Shown one piece after another: positions 1 to 9,287 of a DNA stretch of 64,000 nucleotides. Position 1 is the stretch's first letter, and each line of letters opens with the position of its first letter. The stretch is taken from assembly GCF_900105345.1 (NCBI RefSeq), contig NZ_FNSN01000003.1, positions 3,162,001-3,226,000 of the forward strand, read 5' to 3'. The stretch is from Arthrobacter woluwensis. Its GTDB lineage: Bacteria > Actinomycetota > Actinomycetes > Actinomycetales > Micrococcaceae. The translations under genes and the position numbers were made by a program. Under the pieces are notes generated by a model. The model ran no database searches. It had not been told where the DNA came from and worked only from the letters and a program-made list of their open reading frames with translations.

Positions 1-1434
1 AGGAGTCATGAAGGACACCGCGATGTAGACGACGGCGGAGGAGATCAGGCCGTAGTAGATCGGCTCGTTGGCGTAGACGCCGTCGAGCGGGACCTTGGCG
101 TTGATCTCGAGGATGATCATGGTGCCCAGGGTGACCACGGTGCCCACGGCCATCGAGACCGCCGCCCCCATGCCGGTGCCGCGCTTCCACACGAGACCGC
201 CGAGGATCGCGACCAGCAGGCCGCCCACCAGGATGTCGTACGCGATGGTGAGAGCGGCCACCACGTCCTTGACCAGGATGGCGAGGATGATCGCCACCAC
301 GCCGAGCCCCAGGACCCAGAGACGGTTCTCCTTGACGTCCTCCTCAGGGTTCTTGTCGTGCTCCACGGCCACGTTGCGCCCGAACCAACTGGCGACGAAC
401 GGCGCCACATCGGTGCGCGCCACGGTGGCGGCCGCGATCAGAGCACCGGAGGCGGTGGACATCATGGCGGCCACGGCGGCGGCGAGGACCAGGCCGCCGA
501 TGGCGACCGGGAGGATGTGGGTGGCGACCTCGGCGTAGACCACGTCCTTACCGAGGTTCTTGACGTCGATGTTCGGCAGGGCGACGTGGGCGGCCATGCC
601 GATCACGGCGCCGGCCAGGCCGTAGAGGATGCAGTAGACACCCGCGGTGGCGCCGCCCCAGCGGGCCACACCCGGGGTCTTGGCGGTGAACACGCGCTGC
701 CAGATGTCCTGACCGATCAGCAGGCCGAGGGTGTAGACCACGAAGTACGTGATGATGGTCTGCACGCCGATGCCGTCCCAGTGGAAGAACGAGGCGTCCA
801 CGCGCTGCTTGATGCCGTCCCAGCCGCCGGCCGCGCCGAGGGCGAAGGGCAGCATGAGGAAGAAGACGCCGATGGTCTTGATGAAGAACTGCACCTGATC
901 AGCCAGGGTGATGGACCACATGCCGCCGATGGTGGAGTAGACCAGCACGATCGCGCCGCCGATGGCGATCGCCAGCCAGCGGTCCCAGCCGAAGAGCACG
1001 ACGAAGATGGTGGCGTAAGCGCTCGTGGACGTGGCGCAGAGCATCAGGGTGTAGGCCAGCATCACGATGCCGGAGGTCTGGGTGGCGCGCGTGCCGTACC
1101 GCAGGGTCAGCATCTGGGACACGGTGTAGATCTTGAGCTTCTGGATCATGCCCGCGAACAGCAGGCTGAGCAGCAGCACGCCGACGCCGATCGCCACGAC
1201 GAGCCACATGCCGGAGATGCCGAACTTGTAGCCGAGGCCGACGCCGCCGACCGTGGACGCTCCGCCGAGGACCACGGCGGCCATGGTTCCGGTGTAGAGG
1301 AGAGGTCCGAGACGGCGTCCCGCGACCAGGAAGTCACTGTTGTTCTTGGTCCGGGACTTGCCCCAGAAACCGAAGGCCAGCATGGCCACGAGGTAGAGGA
1401 TCACGATCCCCGAATTGATGATGTTTCCGTCCAT
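1..1434 (-). CDS. Sodium:solute symporter family protein (3' end outside window)
   Basis: The 478 visible codons start at ATG 1434 and run off the window edge in frame, so the C-terminus is missing. The protein opens with a short periplasmic stretch and a hydrophobic helix (GIVILYLVAMLAFGFW), then NNSDFLVAGRRLG, which matches the loop between the first two helices of the SSS family (acetate/pantothenate/urea-type symporters). At least ten further hydrophobic segments follow. The family couples solute uptake to Na+ or H+ at the cytoplasmic membrane. The substrate cannot be read from sequence. It is divergent from the thiamine-diphosphate enzyme at 1650, so uptake of a keto acid or aromatic acid substrate for that enzyme is a guess only. 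Confidence 0.85.
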   Translation of the reverse strand, partial: MDGNIINSGIVILYLVAMLAFGFWGKSRTKNNSDFLVAGRRLGPLLYTGTMAAVVLGGASTVGGVGLGYKFGISGMWLVVAIGVGVLLLSLLFAGMIQKLKIYTVSQMLTLRYGTRATQTSGIVMLAYTLMLCATSTSAYATIFVVLFGWDRWLAIAIGGAIVLVYSTIGGMWSITLADQVQFFIKTIGVFFLMLPFALGAAGGWDGIKQRVDASFFHWDGIGVQTIITYFVVYTLGLLIGQDIWQRVFTAKTPGVARWGGATAGVYCILYGLAGAVIGMAAHVALPNIDVKNLGKDVVYAEVATHILPVAIGGLVLAAAVAAMMSTASGALIAAATVARTDVAPFVASWFGRNVAVEHDKNPEEDVKENRLWVLGLGVVAIILAILVKDVVAALTIAYDILVGGLLVAILGGLVWKRGTGMGAAVSMAVGTVVTLGTMIILEINAKVPLDGVYANEPIYYGLISSAVVYIAVSFMTP

Positions 1435-1509
1435 GATGAACCTTACTCAAAGGGTGGTGCGCTGGGTCACGACCGTGCGTGACGACTGACACAAGGGTAA
1501 GTTTCCGCT

Positions 1510-1527
1510 TCAACCAAAGTCAACCAA
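1510..1527. promoter_or_regulatory. Candidate operator: direct repeat in divergent promoter region
   Basis: TCAACCAA occurs at 1510-1517 and again at 1520-1527, a period of 10 bp (about one helical turn), between the divergent symporter and ThDP-enzyme genes. Such a repeat could bind a regulator controlling both genes. No regulator gene is adjacent and no promoter elements were firmly identified. Confidence 0.25.
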
Positions 1528-1649
1528 TCAGCAACAACGGGTGCATATTGGAAAACTCGCGGGTAGCACGGTGTTGCGCGCATCACCTTCCGCCGGAGCC
1601 CGTGGGGAGCCGGTCCGCGCCCACACGAACAGCTACCCGAGGGGGAGAA

Positions 1650-3341
1650 ATGTCCGGAGAGCACCCGGCAGTACGCAATGGCGGCGACCTGGTGGTCGAG
1701 ACCCTGCAGGCCCTCGGCGCCCGCACGGTGTTCGGCATCCCGGGCCAGCACGCGCTGGGCCTCTTCGACGCCATGGGCCGCGGACGACTGCACTTCGTGT
1801 CCAGCCGGATCGAGAACAACTCCGCCTTCGCCGCGGACGGCTACTCGCGCGCCACCGGACAGCCGGGCGTCCTGTTCCTCTCCACGGGCCCCGGCGCTCT
1901 GACTTCGCTGGCGGGCCTGCAGGAGGCCTACGCCACGGGCGTGCCGATGATCGTCGTCGCCAGCCAGATCCCCACAGCCGGCCTCGGGGCGAGGCGCCGC
2001 GGCATGCTCCACCAGCTCGACGACCAGGCCCTCGCCGCCTCCCAGGTGACGAAGTCCCAGCGGACCATCCAGCACGCCTCCGCCATCCCCTCCGCCCTCC
2101 GTGACGCCTGGACCGAAGCCATCACCGCCCCTCAGGGCCCGGTCTGGGTCGAGGTGCCGCAGGACATCCTCCTCGAACCCGTCAGCACTCCCCCGGTCCG
2201 GGACATCACGGCGCAAGCCCAGCCCGTCCCCGCCCGCGCCGAGCTGATCGAGGAGGCCGCCCGGCTCCTCGCCGAGGCCCGGCGGCCGCTCGTGATCGCC
2301 GGTGGCGGCGTCCGTCGCGGACAGGCCGAGGCCGCCCTCCTGGAACTGGCGGAAGCACTCGACGCCCCGGTCATCTGCTCCCCCGGCGGCAAGGGCGCCT
2401 TCCCCTGGGAACACCCGCTCTCCCTCCAGTCCTGGATCGAGGACGTGCACATGAGCGAACTGATCGAGGACGCCGACGTGCTCCTGGCCGTCGGGACATC
2501 GCTCGGCGAGGTCACGTCCAACTACTTCACTCTGGCTCCGCGGGGGCGTCTCCTCCAGATCGACGCGGAAGCCCGCGTGCTCGAGTCCAACCATCCCGCG
2601 CTCGGGATCCACGCCGACGCCGGTGAGGCGCTTCCGGCGCTGCGGAACGCCGTCGTCGGGCTGCTTTCGGAGCACGAGCCGCAGGAGCACGATGGCGCCG
2701 CCCGCGACTGGCATGGCCACTCGCCCCGCGAGGTGGTCGCCACCGCCCTGGACACCGTCCGTGACCGGCTCGCCGGCCAGGGCCTGGAGCATGAGCTGGA
2801 CTTCATGGCGGCCGTCCGCGCGGCCGTGCCCGACGGGATGCAGACCTTCTGGGACATGACCATCTCCGCCTACTGGGGCTGGAGCTGCTGGGACGCCCGC
2901 GCGGGCCAGTTCCACTCCGCCCAGGGCGCCGGAGGGATCGGCTGGGCCTACGGGGCCGCGATCGGCGGGTCCGTCGGCCTCGGCGAGCGCGTCCTGGCGG
3001 TCTCCGGTGACGGGTCCTCGATGTACTCGATCTCCGAACTCGCCACGGCCCGGCAGCACGACGCCCCGGTGACCTGGCTGATCGTGGACGACGGCGGCTA
3101 CGGCATTCTGCGAGAGTACATGGAGGGCGCATTCGGCCAGGCCACGGCCACCGAGCTGTCCCGGCCCGACTTCGTCGCCCTCGCCGAGTCGTTCGGAGTG
3201 CCGGCCCGCCGGGTGGCCGCGGAGAACGTCGAGCAGGCGCTGCGGGAAGCCCTCGAGGCGGAGGGGCCGAACGTCGTCGTCGTGGACACCACGCTGCGGA
3301 TGTTCGCCCCGACCCACCTGGAGCGCCCGGTCACCCTCTGA
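1650..3341 (+). CDS. Thiamine-diphosphate-dependent enzyme (acetolactate synthase/benzoylformate decarboxylase-like)
   Basis: 563 residues with the three-domain order of ThDP enzymes: N-terminal Pyr domain with the catalytic-type Glu (SSRIENNSAFAADGYSR), a central domain, and the C-terminal PP domain with VSGDGSSMYS. The Mg/ThDP motif normally ends in Asn (NN or NDGGYG). Here it reads VDDGGYG, with Asp at the first position. The ATG at 1650 is chosen because GGGGGAG lies just upstream; the open frame extends further 5' without family similarity. The likely reaction is decarboxylation or carboligation of a 2-keto acid. No small regulatory subunit (ilvN) follows, so a biosynthetic acetolactate synthase is less likely than a catabolic benzoylformate-type enzyme. 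The substrate is unknown. Confidence 0.85.
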   Translation: MSGEHPAVRNGGDLVVETLQALGARTVFGIPGQHALGLFDAMGRGRLHFVSSRIENNSAFAADGYSRATGQPGVLFLSTGPGALTSLAGLQEAYATGVPMIVVASQIPTAGLGARRRGMLHQLDDQALAASQVTKSQRTIQHASAIPSALRDAWTEAITAPQGPVWVEVPQDILLEPVSTPPVRDITAQAQPVPARAELIEEAARLLAEARRPLVIAGGGVRRGQAEAALLELAEALDAPVICSPGGKGAFPWEHPLSLQSWIEDVHMSELIEDADVLLAVGTSLGEVTSNYFTLAPRGRLLQIDAEARVLESNHPALGIHADAGEALPALRNAVVGLLSEHEPQEHDGAARDWHGHSPREVVATALDTVRDRLAGQGLEHELDFMAAVRAAVPDGMQTFWDMTISAYWGWSCWDARAGQFHSAQGAGGIGWAYGAAIGGSVGLGERVLAVSGDGSSMYSISELATARQHDAPVTWLIVDDGGYGILREYMEGAFGQATATELSRPDFVALAESFGVPARRVAAENVEQALREALEAEGPNVVVVDTTLRMFAPTHLERPVTL

Positions 3342-3585
3342 GCCCGCGGCAGGGGCCCTTTAACGCCGTCGGCCCCGGGCTGGCGCGGTCTGCTTGTGAC
3401 CACAGCACGCCGCCTCCGGGGCTGACAACGAGTTTCGGGTAGTAAAGGGCCTCCGTCGATCGGCGTCACCGTCCCCTCTCGCGTCGTTCACGGTCCGGCG
3501 CTTCCGTTCCGTACTCACCACTGTGGCCGAGCAACATGGGACGCGCCTTGCCGCTCCCTGGGGCGTCACTGGGAATCGCGTCGCC

Positions 3586-5076
3586 TCAGAAACTCGAAGA
3601 GCTCCCCGAACCCGAAAAGCTACCACCGCTCGACCCGTAGCCCGTGCTGCTGCTCGAGGAGGACGACGAGGCGGCGCTGCGAGCAGAGTCCACGGCCTGC
3701 TGACCGGCGTCGAGGCCGCTGCCGAAGTTGATCACGGAGATGATCGGGACGCGCGGGAAGGCGATGTCCACGATGCTTCCGTTGTAGCGGCGGGCGTCAG
3801 GGCGTGACGAGGACGCGGCGTCGATCTTCTCCCGCATGAGTTCGGCCTCGCGCTCCGAGCGGGTGGTGGCCGCGATCACCGCGTCGGCATGCCGCTGGAG
3901 CAGCTCCGCCATCTGCTCGCGTTCGGTTTTGAGGGCGTCCAGGGCCGCGTCCGGGGTGACGCTGCGGTCGTCCAGTCCGGCTTCCAGCCCGGATAGCCGT
4001 TGCAGCGCACCCGCCGCATGCGCGCGGAGTGCCGCGGCGGATTCGAGGCCGGCCCCGGTGGGATTCCCGTTGAGCATCTGTTCCACTTCGGACAGCTCTC
4101 CCACGAGTGCCTCGGACTGCCGGCGCCACGCGTCCCGCCAGCTCGAATTGAGGTTGAGGAGCGCGTTGGAATCGGCGATCGCATCGTCGAGACCGTCCAG
4201 GGTCTCCGCCTGGTCCCGGAAACGGACGGCGTCGGAAACTGCAGTGGCGACGGACCGCTCCTTGGGGGTCATGGCCGCGAGCTTGTCCCGGAGCGTCGTG
4301 GTGTCCCGCAACTGCTCCTCCAGGGTGTGCCAGCGTTCAAGCACGCGGGACCCGTACGCGGAGGTGTCCGGGATGGTCGACGCATTCAGCTCGGTCTCCT
4401 GGAGCTGGAGGGTGACCGAGGCATAGGCGCGGTCACCGGCGTCGAACGCCTCGGCGAACTTGCGCCGGTTGTTGGCGCGGACGCCCGCCCAGATGCCACC
4501 GCCCACCAGGGCGCCGCCTCCGACGATCCCACCCGTCCACAGCGTCGCGGGAGCCAGGTACCAGGGCCGCCCGATCCGAGAGGCGGCGGACCGCACACCC
4601 TCGATGGTGCCATCGGTCCACTGGGCCTGGCGGAAGAGCGACTTGGTGTCCTCCTGGATCGCTTTCTGCTCGTCCAGGGGGATCTTGCGGTCCTCGCCGA
4701 AGTACGTGCCCACGTGACGGCCGGTGGTGTCGAGGGCGAAGACGAAGAGGCCGTCGGCCCACTTCTGCCCGTCCGCGGTGATCCATTCGGGGTGTCGGGA
4801 GCGCGCGAAGCGGAGCACCTCTTCGTTGAGATCGTCCGACTGACTGCCGGCCCGCGTGAAGATCACGACCTTGGTGGGCTGGTAGAACGAGATCTTCTCG
4901 ATCGCCGGACGGAGCTGCGGGAGGTACAGCGCACCCGCCGTGTCCTCGATTTCGAGGCTGGTCACGCCGTCGGCGCGTGCGGGCAGCGCACCGGCCAGAA
5001 GCGGCACGACGGCGGCGAACAGGAGCGCCGTCACCGCCCGGGCCGTGCGGATCGCGATGTTCACTGACCGGTTCAT
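3586..5076 (-). CDS. Exported membrane-anchored protein, TPM/DUF5129-like, Ser/Gly-rich C-terminus
   Basis: 496 residues. An N-terminal signal peptide (hydrophobic ALLFAAVVPLLAGALPARA, cleavage near residue 35) precedes an extracytoplasmic domain of about 150 residues resembling TPM-type (YgcG) domains. A glycine-rich membrane segment follows at about 180-200 (TGGIVGGGALVGGGIWAG), then about 230 residues of mostly charged, coiled-coil-prone cytoplasmic sequence, ending in a low-complexity Ser/Gly tail (SSSSSSSTGYGSSGG...GSGSSSSF). This arrangement matches DUF5129-type proteins of actinobacteria, which have no established function. It is monocistronic, with a start at ATG 5076. Confidence 0.7.
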   Translation of the reverse strand: MNRSVNIAIRTARAVTALLFAAVVPLLAGALPARADGVTSLEIEDTAGALYLPQLRPAIEKISFYQPTKVVIFTRAGSQSDDLNEEVLRFARSRHPEWITADGQKWADGLFVFALDTTGRHVGTYFGEDRKIPLDEQKAIQEDTKSLFRQAQWTDGTIEGVRSAASRIGRPWYLAPATLWTGGIVGGGALVGGGIWAGVRANNRRKFAEAFDAGDRAYASVTLQLQETELNASTIPDTSAYGSRVLERWHTLEEQLRDTTTLRDKLAAMTPKERSVATAVSDAVRFRDQAETLDGLDDAIADSNALLNLNSSWRDAWRRQSEALVGELSEVEQMLNGNPTGAGLESAAALRAHAAGALQRLSGLEAGLDDRSVTPDAALDALKTEREQMAELLQRHADAVIAATTRSEREAELMREKIDAASSSRPDARRYNGSIVDIAFPRVPIISVINFGSGLDAGQQAVDSARSAASSSSSSSSTGYGSSGGSFSGSGSSSSF

Positions 5077-5187
5077 GGAGTCCCCCTGCCGACGCGGTGT
5101 GATGTCAGCGCCAGCCTAGCGGGTCCGCCGGGGGTGTCCATGGTCGTGCGGCACGCTGAGGACCACGTCCAGGACCCTACGCGCCGC

Positions 5188-5781
5188 TCAGAACTCGCTG
5201 ACGTGCACCTTCTCCCCGGCCGGGCTGAAGATGCCCAGGAACTCCGTGGCGACCGGCCCGGCGGCGCCGAACCAGTGGGGCGTGGTGGTGTCGAACTCGG
5301 CGGCCTCGCCCGGGCCGAGCCGGTACTCCTGGCTGCCGAGGACGAGCCGCAGCTCCCCCGCGAGGACATACAGCCACTCATGTCCGGGGTGCACCTTCGG
5401 CTGTGGTTCCTCCGGCATGGATTTCCCGTGCAGCACGTGCTTGTACGCGCGCATCCCACTGTCGCCGCGGCTGAGCGGCAGGAGCGTCTGGCCGTACTTG
5501 CTGATCGGCTTGATGTGGACCCGGGGATCGCCCACGGCCGGGGCGCCCACCAGCTCGTCGAGCGGCACACGATAGGCGCGGGCGAGCGGATACAGCAGCT
5601 CGAGCGTCGGTTTGCGGCCGCCGGACTCGAGCCGGGACAGGGTGCTGACCGAGGTCCCGGTGAGGCCCGAGAGCTCACCCAGCGTGAGATTCCGGGCCTC
5701 ACGGATCGCACGGAGCCGTGGACCGACTCCTGCCAGGAGGGAGTTCAGCTCGGAGTCGTGGGAGTCCTGTGGAGAAGCCAT
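5188..5781 (-). CDS. XRE-family transcriptional regulator with C-terminal cupin sensor domain
   Basis: 197 residues. An N-terminal helix-turn-helix (about 17-72; LRAIREARNLTLGELSGLTG followed by TSVSTLSRLESG) is joined to a cupin_2 domain (about 120-190; HPGHEWLYVLAGELRLVLG, then LGPGEAAEFDTTTPHWFGA). Regulators of this build usually sense a small ligand through the cupin barrel and control an adjacent catabolic or redox gene. The gene starts at ATG 5781 and is divergent from the flavoprotein at 5869, which is its most likely target. A direct repeat in the 87-bp gap could be its operator. Confidence 0.9.
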   Translation of the reverse strand: MASPQDSHDSELNSLLAGVGPRLRAIREARNLTLGELSGLTGTSVSTLSRLESGGRKPTLELLYPLARAYRVPLDELVGAPAVGDPRVHIKPISKYGQTLLPLSRGDSGMRAYKHVLHGKSMPEEPQPKVHPGHEWLYVLAGELRLVLGSQEYRLGPGEAAEFDTTTPHWFGAAGPVATEFLGIFSPAGEKVHVSEF

Positions 5782-5790
5782 GGTGCGATT

Positions 5791-5840
5791 TTGCCACTTC
5801 AGCAAGACTGATTGCCAGTTTCGTGCGTCCAGATGAGAAT
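5791..5840 (+). promoter_or_regulatory. Promoter with overlapping direct repeat upstream of flavoprotein gene
   Basis: TTGCCA at 5812-5817 and GAGAAT at 5835-5840, 17 bp apart, make a plausible -35/-10 pair for the gene at 5869. TTGCCACTT (5791-5799) and TTGCCAGTT (5812-5820) form a direct repeat 21 bp apart (two helical turns), the second copy being the -35 box. This layout would suit repression by the divergent XRE-cupin protein. Confidence 0.45.
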
Positions 5841-5868
5841 GATTCACAAGAAATCTGAGGAGGACCAC

Positions 5869-6843
5869 ATGACCACCACACCCTACGACGTCGCTGTCAT
5901 CGGGGGCGGGCCCGCCGGGCTCGGAGCCGCCATCGCCCTCGGCCGCTCCCGCCGCTCCGTGCTCGTGATCGATGCCGGCGAGCCACGGAACGCCCCCGCC
6001 CAGGGCGCCCACAACGTGCTCGGCCTGGAAGGCATCGCGCCGGCCGAACTCCTCTCCCGGGGCCGCTCGGAGGCGTCCGGGTACGGGGTCGCCTTCCTGA
6101 ACGGCGCGGTCCGCACCGCCGCCCCCGATGACGGCGGGTTCCGCCTCACGGTCGACGCGGCGGACCGGCAGGACGCCACTGAGATCCGCGCACGCCGGCT
6201 CATCCTGGCCACCGGTCTCGTCGACGTGCTGCCCGAAGTCCCAGGGGTTCGCGAAGGATGGGGGCACTCCGTCCTCCACTGCCCCTACTGCCACGGCTGG
6301 GAGGTGCGCGACCGGCGGATCGGCATCCTGGCGAGCGACGCCCGCGCCGCACACCAGGCACTGCTGTTCCACCAGCTAAGCGATCGGGTGACCATCCTCC
6401 CCGGCTGGACCTCGCCGGCCGACGGAACACCGGGGGCCGAATGGGAGCCTGGAGAGGACGCGGCGCTGCTCGCGGCCCTCGGGGTTCCCGTGGCGTCCGC
6501 CCCGGTGACCGCGCTGAAACTGGACGGGACACAGGTACGCCGTGCGATCCTGGCCGACGGCACCAGCCTGGAGCTGGACGCCGTGGCGGTCGCGCCGTCG
6601 TTCGTCGCCCGCACGGAGATCTATGAGCAGCTCGGCGGCGATCCCGAGGAGCACCCCATGGGCCGCTTCATCCCCGCCGACCCCACGGGCCGGACGCCGG
6701 TCACCGGAGTCTGGGCCGCCGGCAACGCACAGAACCTGATGGCGATGGTCTCGGCGTCGGCGGCCGCGGGCGTGCAGGCGGGCGCCGCGGTCAACGCGGA
6801 CCTCGCGCTCGAGGACGCCGAGCGCTTGCAGGACGTCGCTTAA
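5869..6843 (+). CDS. NAD(P)/FAD-dependent oxidoreductase, thioredoxin-reductase-like
   Basis: 324 residues from ATG 5869, preceded by GAGGAGG. The FAD-binding Rossmann motif is near the N-terminus (VIGGGPAGLGAAIALGRS), with a CPYCHGWEVRD redox motif near 140-150 and a C-terminal FAD motif (GVWAAGNAQN). Class II thioredoxin reductases are about 310-330 residues with CATC/CAVC centres. The CPYCHG form marks a related family often annotated as alternative thioredoxin-reductase-like proteins. The partner is unknown because no thioredoxin gene is adjacent. The XRE-cupin regulator is divergent. Confidence 0.85.
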   Translation: MTTTPYDVAVIGGGPAGLGAAIALGRSRRSVLVIDAGEPRNAPAQGAHNVLGLEGIAPAELLSRGRSEASGYGVAFLNGAVRTAAPDDGGFRLTVDAADRQDATEIRARRLILATGLVDVLPEVPGVREGWGHSVLHCPYCHGWEVRDRRIGILASDARAAHQALLFHQLSDRVTILPGWTSPADGTPGAEWEPGEDAALLAALGVPVASAPVTALKLDGTQVRRAILADGTSLELDAVAVAPSFVARTEIYEQLGGDPEEHPMGRFIPADPTGRTPVTGVWAAGNAQNLMAMVSASAAAGVQAGAAVNADLALEDAERLQDVA

Positions 6844-6848
6844 AACAC

Positions 6849-6920
6849 CATCGGCTGCTCCGTACGATGCCGGAATCCCCGGAAAACCCGGGAAAACGAC
6901 ATCGTACGGAGCAGCCGATG
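6849..6920. terminator. Bidirectional terminator-like 21-bp perfect inverted repeat
   Basis: The arms at 6849-6869 and 6900-6920 are exact reverse complements over 21 bp, separated by a 30-nt loop. They lie between the convergent flavoprotein gene (ends 6843) and sucD (ends 6935). The stem could terminate transcription from both sides, but there is no T-tract and the loop is unusually long for an intrinsic terminator. Confidence 0.6.
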
Positions 6921-6934
6921 ACTGCGTTTCAGAC

Positions 6935-7852
6935 TCAGAGAGCCGAGTAGACCTCGCGGAGCAGCGCGGCGGTCTCGGACGGCGTCTTGCCGACCTTCAC
7001 ACCGGCGGCCTCGAGGGCCTCCTTCTTGGCCTGAGCCGTGCCCGCGGAGCCGGAGACGATGGCGCCGGCGTGGCCCATGGTCTTGCCCTCGGGAGCGGTG
7101 AAGCCCGCCACGTAGCCGACGACCGGCTTGGTGACATTGGCCTTGATGAAGTCGGCGGCACGCTCCTCGGCGTCGCCACCGATCTCACCGATCATGACGA
7201 TGGCCTTGGTCTCCGGGTCGGCCTCGAACGCGGCCAGGGCGTCGATGTGGGTGGTGCCGATGACCGGGTCGCCGCCGATGCCGATGGCGGTGGAGAAGCC
7301 CAGGTCGCGCAGCTCGAACATCATCTGGTAGGTCAGGGTGCCGGACTTGGAGACCAGACCGATCGGGCCCTTGCCGGTGATGTTGGCCGGGGTGATGCCC
7401 ACGAGGGACTCACCCGGGGTGATGATGCCGGGGCAGTTCGGGCCGATGATGCGGGTGATCTGCTTGCCGTCGGCGTCGACCTTGGACTGAGCCAGGGCCC
7501 AGAACTCGGCGGAATCCTGGACCGGCACGCCTTCGGTGATGACGACGACGAGGCCGATCTCGGCCTCGATGGCCTCGACCACGGCGGCCTTGGTGAATGC
7601 CGGCGGCACGAAGACGATCGAGACGTCAGCGCCGGTCTCGGCGATGGCTTCCTTGACGGTCCCGTACACGGGGAGCTCGACGGCGGAGCCGTCGGCCGCG
7701 GTGTGACGCACGGTGGTGCCGGCCTTGCGGGCGTTCACGCCACCGACGACGTTGGTGCCGGCCTTGAGCATCAGGGCGGTGTGCTTGGTGCCTTCGCCGC
7801 CGGTGATGCCCTGGACGATGACCTTGGAGTCCTTGTTCAGGTAGATAGACAT
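6935..7852 (-). CDS. sucD: Succinyl-CoA ligase (ADP-forming) subunit alpha
   Basis: 305 residues, the usual length. The N-terminal CoA-binding domain carries [27 protein letters not shown] segment is present, and the active-site His that is phosphorylated during catalysis lies in [12 protein letters not shown]. The enzyme interconverts succinyl-CoA and succinate with ADP/ATP in the TCA cycle as an alpha-beta complex. It lies 23 bp downstream of sucC in one operon. Confidence 0.98.
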   Translation of the reverse strand: MSIYLNKDSKVIVQGITGGEGTKHTALMLKAGTNVVGGVNARKAGTTVRHTAADGSAVELPVYGTVKEAIAETGADVSIVFVPPAFTKAAVVEAIEAEIGLVVVITEGVPVQDSAEFWALAQSKVDADGKQITRIIGPNCPGIITPGESLVGITPANITGKGPIGLVSKSGTLTYQMMFELRDLGFSTAIGIGGDPVIGTTHIDALAAFEADPETKAIVMIGEIGGDAEERAADFIKANVTKPVVGYVAGFTAPEGKTMGHAGAIVSGSAGTAQAKKEALEAAGVKVGKTPSETAALLREVYSAL

Positions 7853-7875
7853 GTTTTTACCTCTGTTATCCGGGC

Positions 7876-9042
7876 TTAGCGGGCGTTGGCGAGCTCGGCG
7901 GCCTTGTCGGCGCCCTCGTCCATGGTGGCGGCGAGGGTGACCAGCGGGTGGTTGGCCTCGTTGAGGATGCGGCGGCCTTCCTCCACGTTGTTGCCGTCCA
8001 GGCGGACCACCAGCGGCTTGTTGGCGGAGGAGCCGAGCTCGGCGAGCGCGCCGACGATGCCCTTGGCCACGGCGTCACAGGCGGTGATGCCGCCGAAGAC
8101 GTTCACGAACACGCTCTTGACCTGCTCGTCACCCAGGATGACGTCCAGACCGGCGGCCATGACCTCGGCGGAGGCGCCGCCTCCGATGTCGAGGAAGTTG
8201 GCGGGCTTGACGCCGCCGTGGTTCTCGCCGGCGTAGGCGACGACGTCCAGGGTGGACATGACGAGACCCGCACCGTTGCCGATCACGCCGACCTCGCCGT
8301 CGAGCTTCACGTAGTTGAGGTCAGCGGCCTTGGCCTTGGCTTCGAGGGGATCCGCGGCGTCCTTGTCCTCGAGGTCCTCGTGACCCGGGTGACGGAAGGC
8401 GGCGTTCTCGTCGAGGGAGACCTTGCCGTCCAGCGCCAGGATGTCGCCCGCACCGGTGCGGACCAGCGGGTTGACCTCCACCAGCGTGGCGTCCTCACCC
8501 TTGAAGACGTCCCACAGCTTGATGAGGACGGCGGCGACCTTCTCACGGAGGTCCTCGGCGAAGCCTGCGGCGGCGACGATCTCGTCAGCCTTGGCCTGAT
8601 CGATGCCCACGGCCGGGTCGACGGCGACCTTGGCCAGAGCCTCGGGGCGCTCGACGGCGAGCTGCTCGATCTCCATGCCACCCTCGACGGAGCACATGGC
8701 GAGGTAGTTGCGGTTGGCGCGGTCCAGCAGCACGGAGAAGTAGAACTCCTCGGCGATGTCGGCGCCCTGAGCGATCATGACCTTCTTGACCGTGTGGCCC
8801 TTGATGTCCATGCCCAGGATGTTGTCGGCGTATTCGTACGCCTCATCTGCGGTCTTCGCCACCTTCACACCGCCAGCCTTGCCGCGGCCGCCGATCTTGA
8901 CCTGTGCCTTGACGACGGTGACGCCGCCGATCTTCTCAGCTGCGGCCTTGGCTTCTTCAGGGGTGGTCGCGACGATGCCAGCGAGCACGGGAACGCCGTG
9001 CGCCTCAAACATGTCGCGAGCCTGGTATTCAAACAGGTCCAC
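7876..9042 (-). CDS. sucC: Succinyl-CoA ligase (ADP-forming) subunit beta
   Basis: 388 residues. The N-terminal ATP-grasp fold starts [19 protein letters not shown] and includes [16 protein letters not shown]. The C-terminal domain carries [12 protein letters not shown] and [18 protein letters not shown], which contact the alpha subunit and phosphohistidine. Beta precedes alpha, the usual order. The region upstream (9043-9257) should contain the operon promoter; I could not assign one convincingly. Confidence 0.98.
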   Translation of the reverse strand: MDLFEYQARDMFEAHGVPVLAGIVATTPEEAKAAAEKIGGVTVVKAQVKIGGRGKAGGVKVAKTADEAYEYADNILGMDIKGHTVKKVMIAQGADIAEEFYFSVLLDRANRNYLAMCSVEGGMEIEQLAVERPEALAKVAVDPAVGIDQAKADEIVAAAGFAEDLREKVAAVLIKLWDVFKGEDATLVEVNPLVRTGAGDILALDGKVSLDENAAFRHPGHEDLEDKDAADPLEAKAKAADLNYVKLDGEVGVIGNGAGLVMSTLDVVAYAGENHGGVKPANFLDIGGGASAEVMAAGLDVILGDEQVKSVFVNVFGGITACDAVAKGIVGALAELGSSANKPLVVRLDGNNVEEGRRILNEANHPLVTLAATMDEGADKAAELANAR

Positions 9043-9257
9043 GGTTCGGTGTCCTTCTACGTCGAGGTAGGTGTGCAGGCGCCTCCCCGTGACGGGTTAT
9101 TGCGACCGTTCCGCAGGAGGTGCTCCACTGGGAACTTTAGCCCTGTGCGGGGCTGCGCCGCTCCCAGACTACCGGTTTCGTGACCAAGGCCACATTTCTA
9201 TGATTTGTAGAACTCGCACCGGTTTTGTTATGCATCCTGAGCGACCTTGCGACGGCC

Positions 9258-9287
9258 CGGCTGAGGCCCCGAATCGAGCCTCAGCCG
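9258..9287 (-). terminator. Hairpin overlapping the helicase stop codon
   Basis: A 10-bp perfect stem pairs 9258-9267 with 9278-9287 around a 10-nt loop, and the right arm includes the helicase stop codon (9281-9283). It is a likely terminator for the helicase gene but lacks a T-tract. Confidence 0.45.

Noticed and set aside
1467-3317. 616-codon minus-strand frame opposite the ThDP enzyme
   Set aside because: Shadow frame with low-complexity Gly/Asp/Val/His content and no family motifs; the plus-strand product is a clear enzyme.
5830-5845. Possible Fur-like box (GAGAATGATTC)
   Set aside because: Only half of a Fur site, and the window's iron control uses a DtxR-type box; the sequence overlaps a normal -10.
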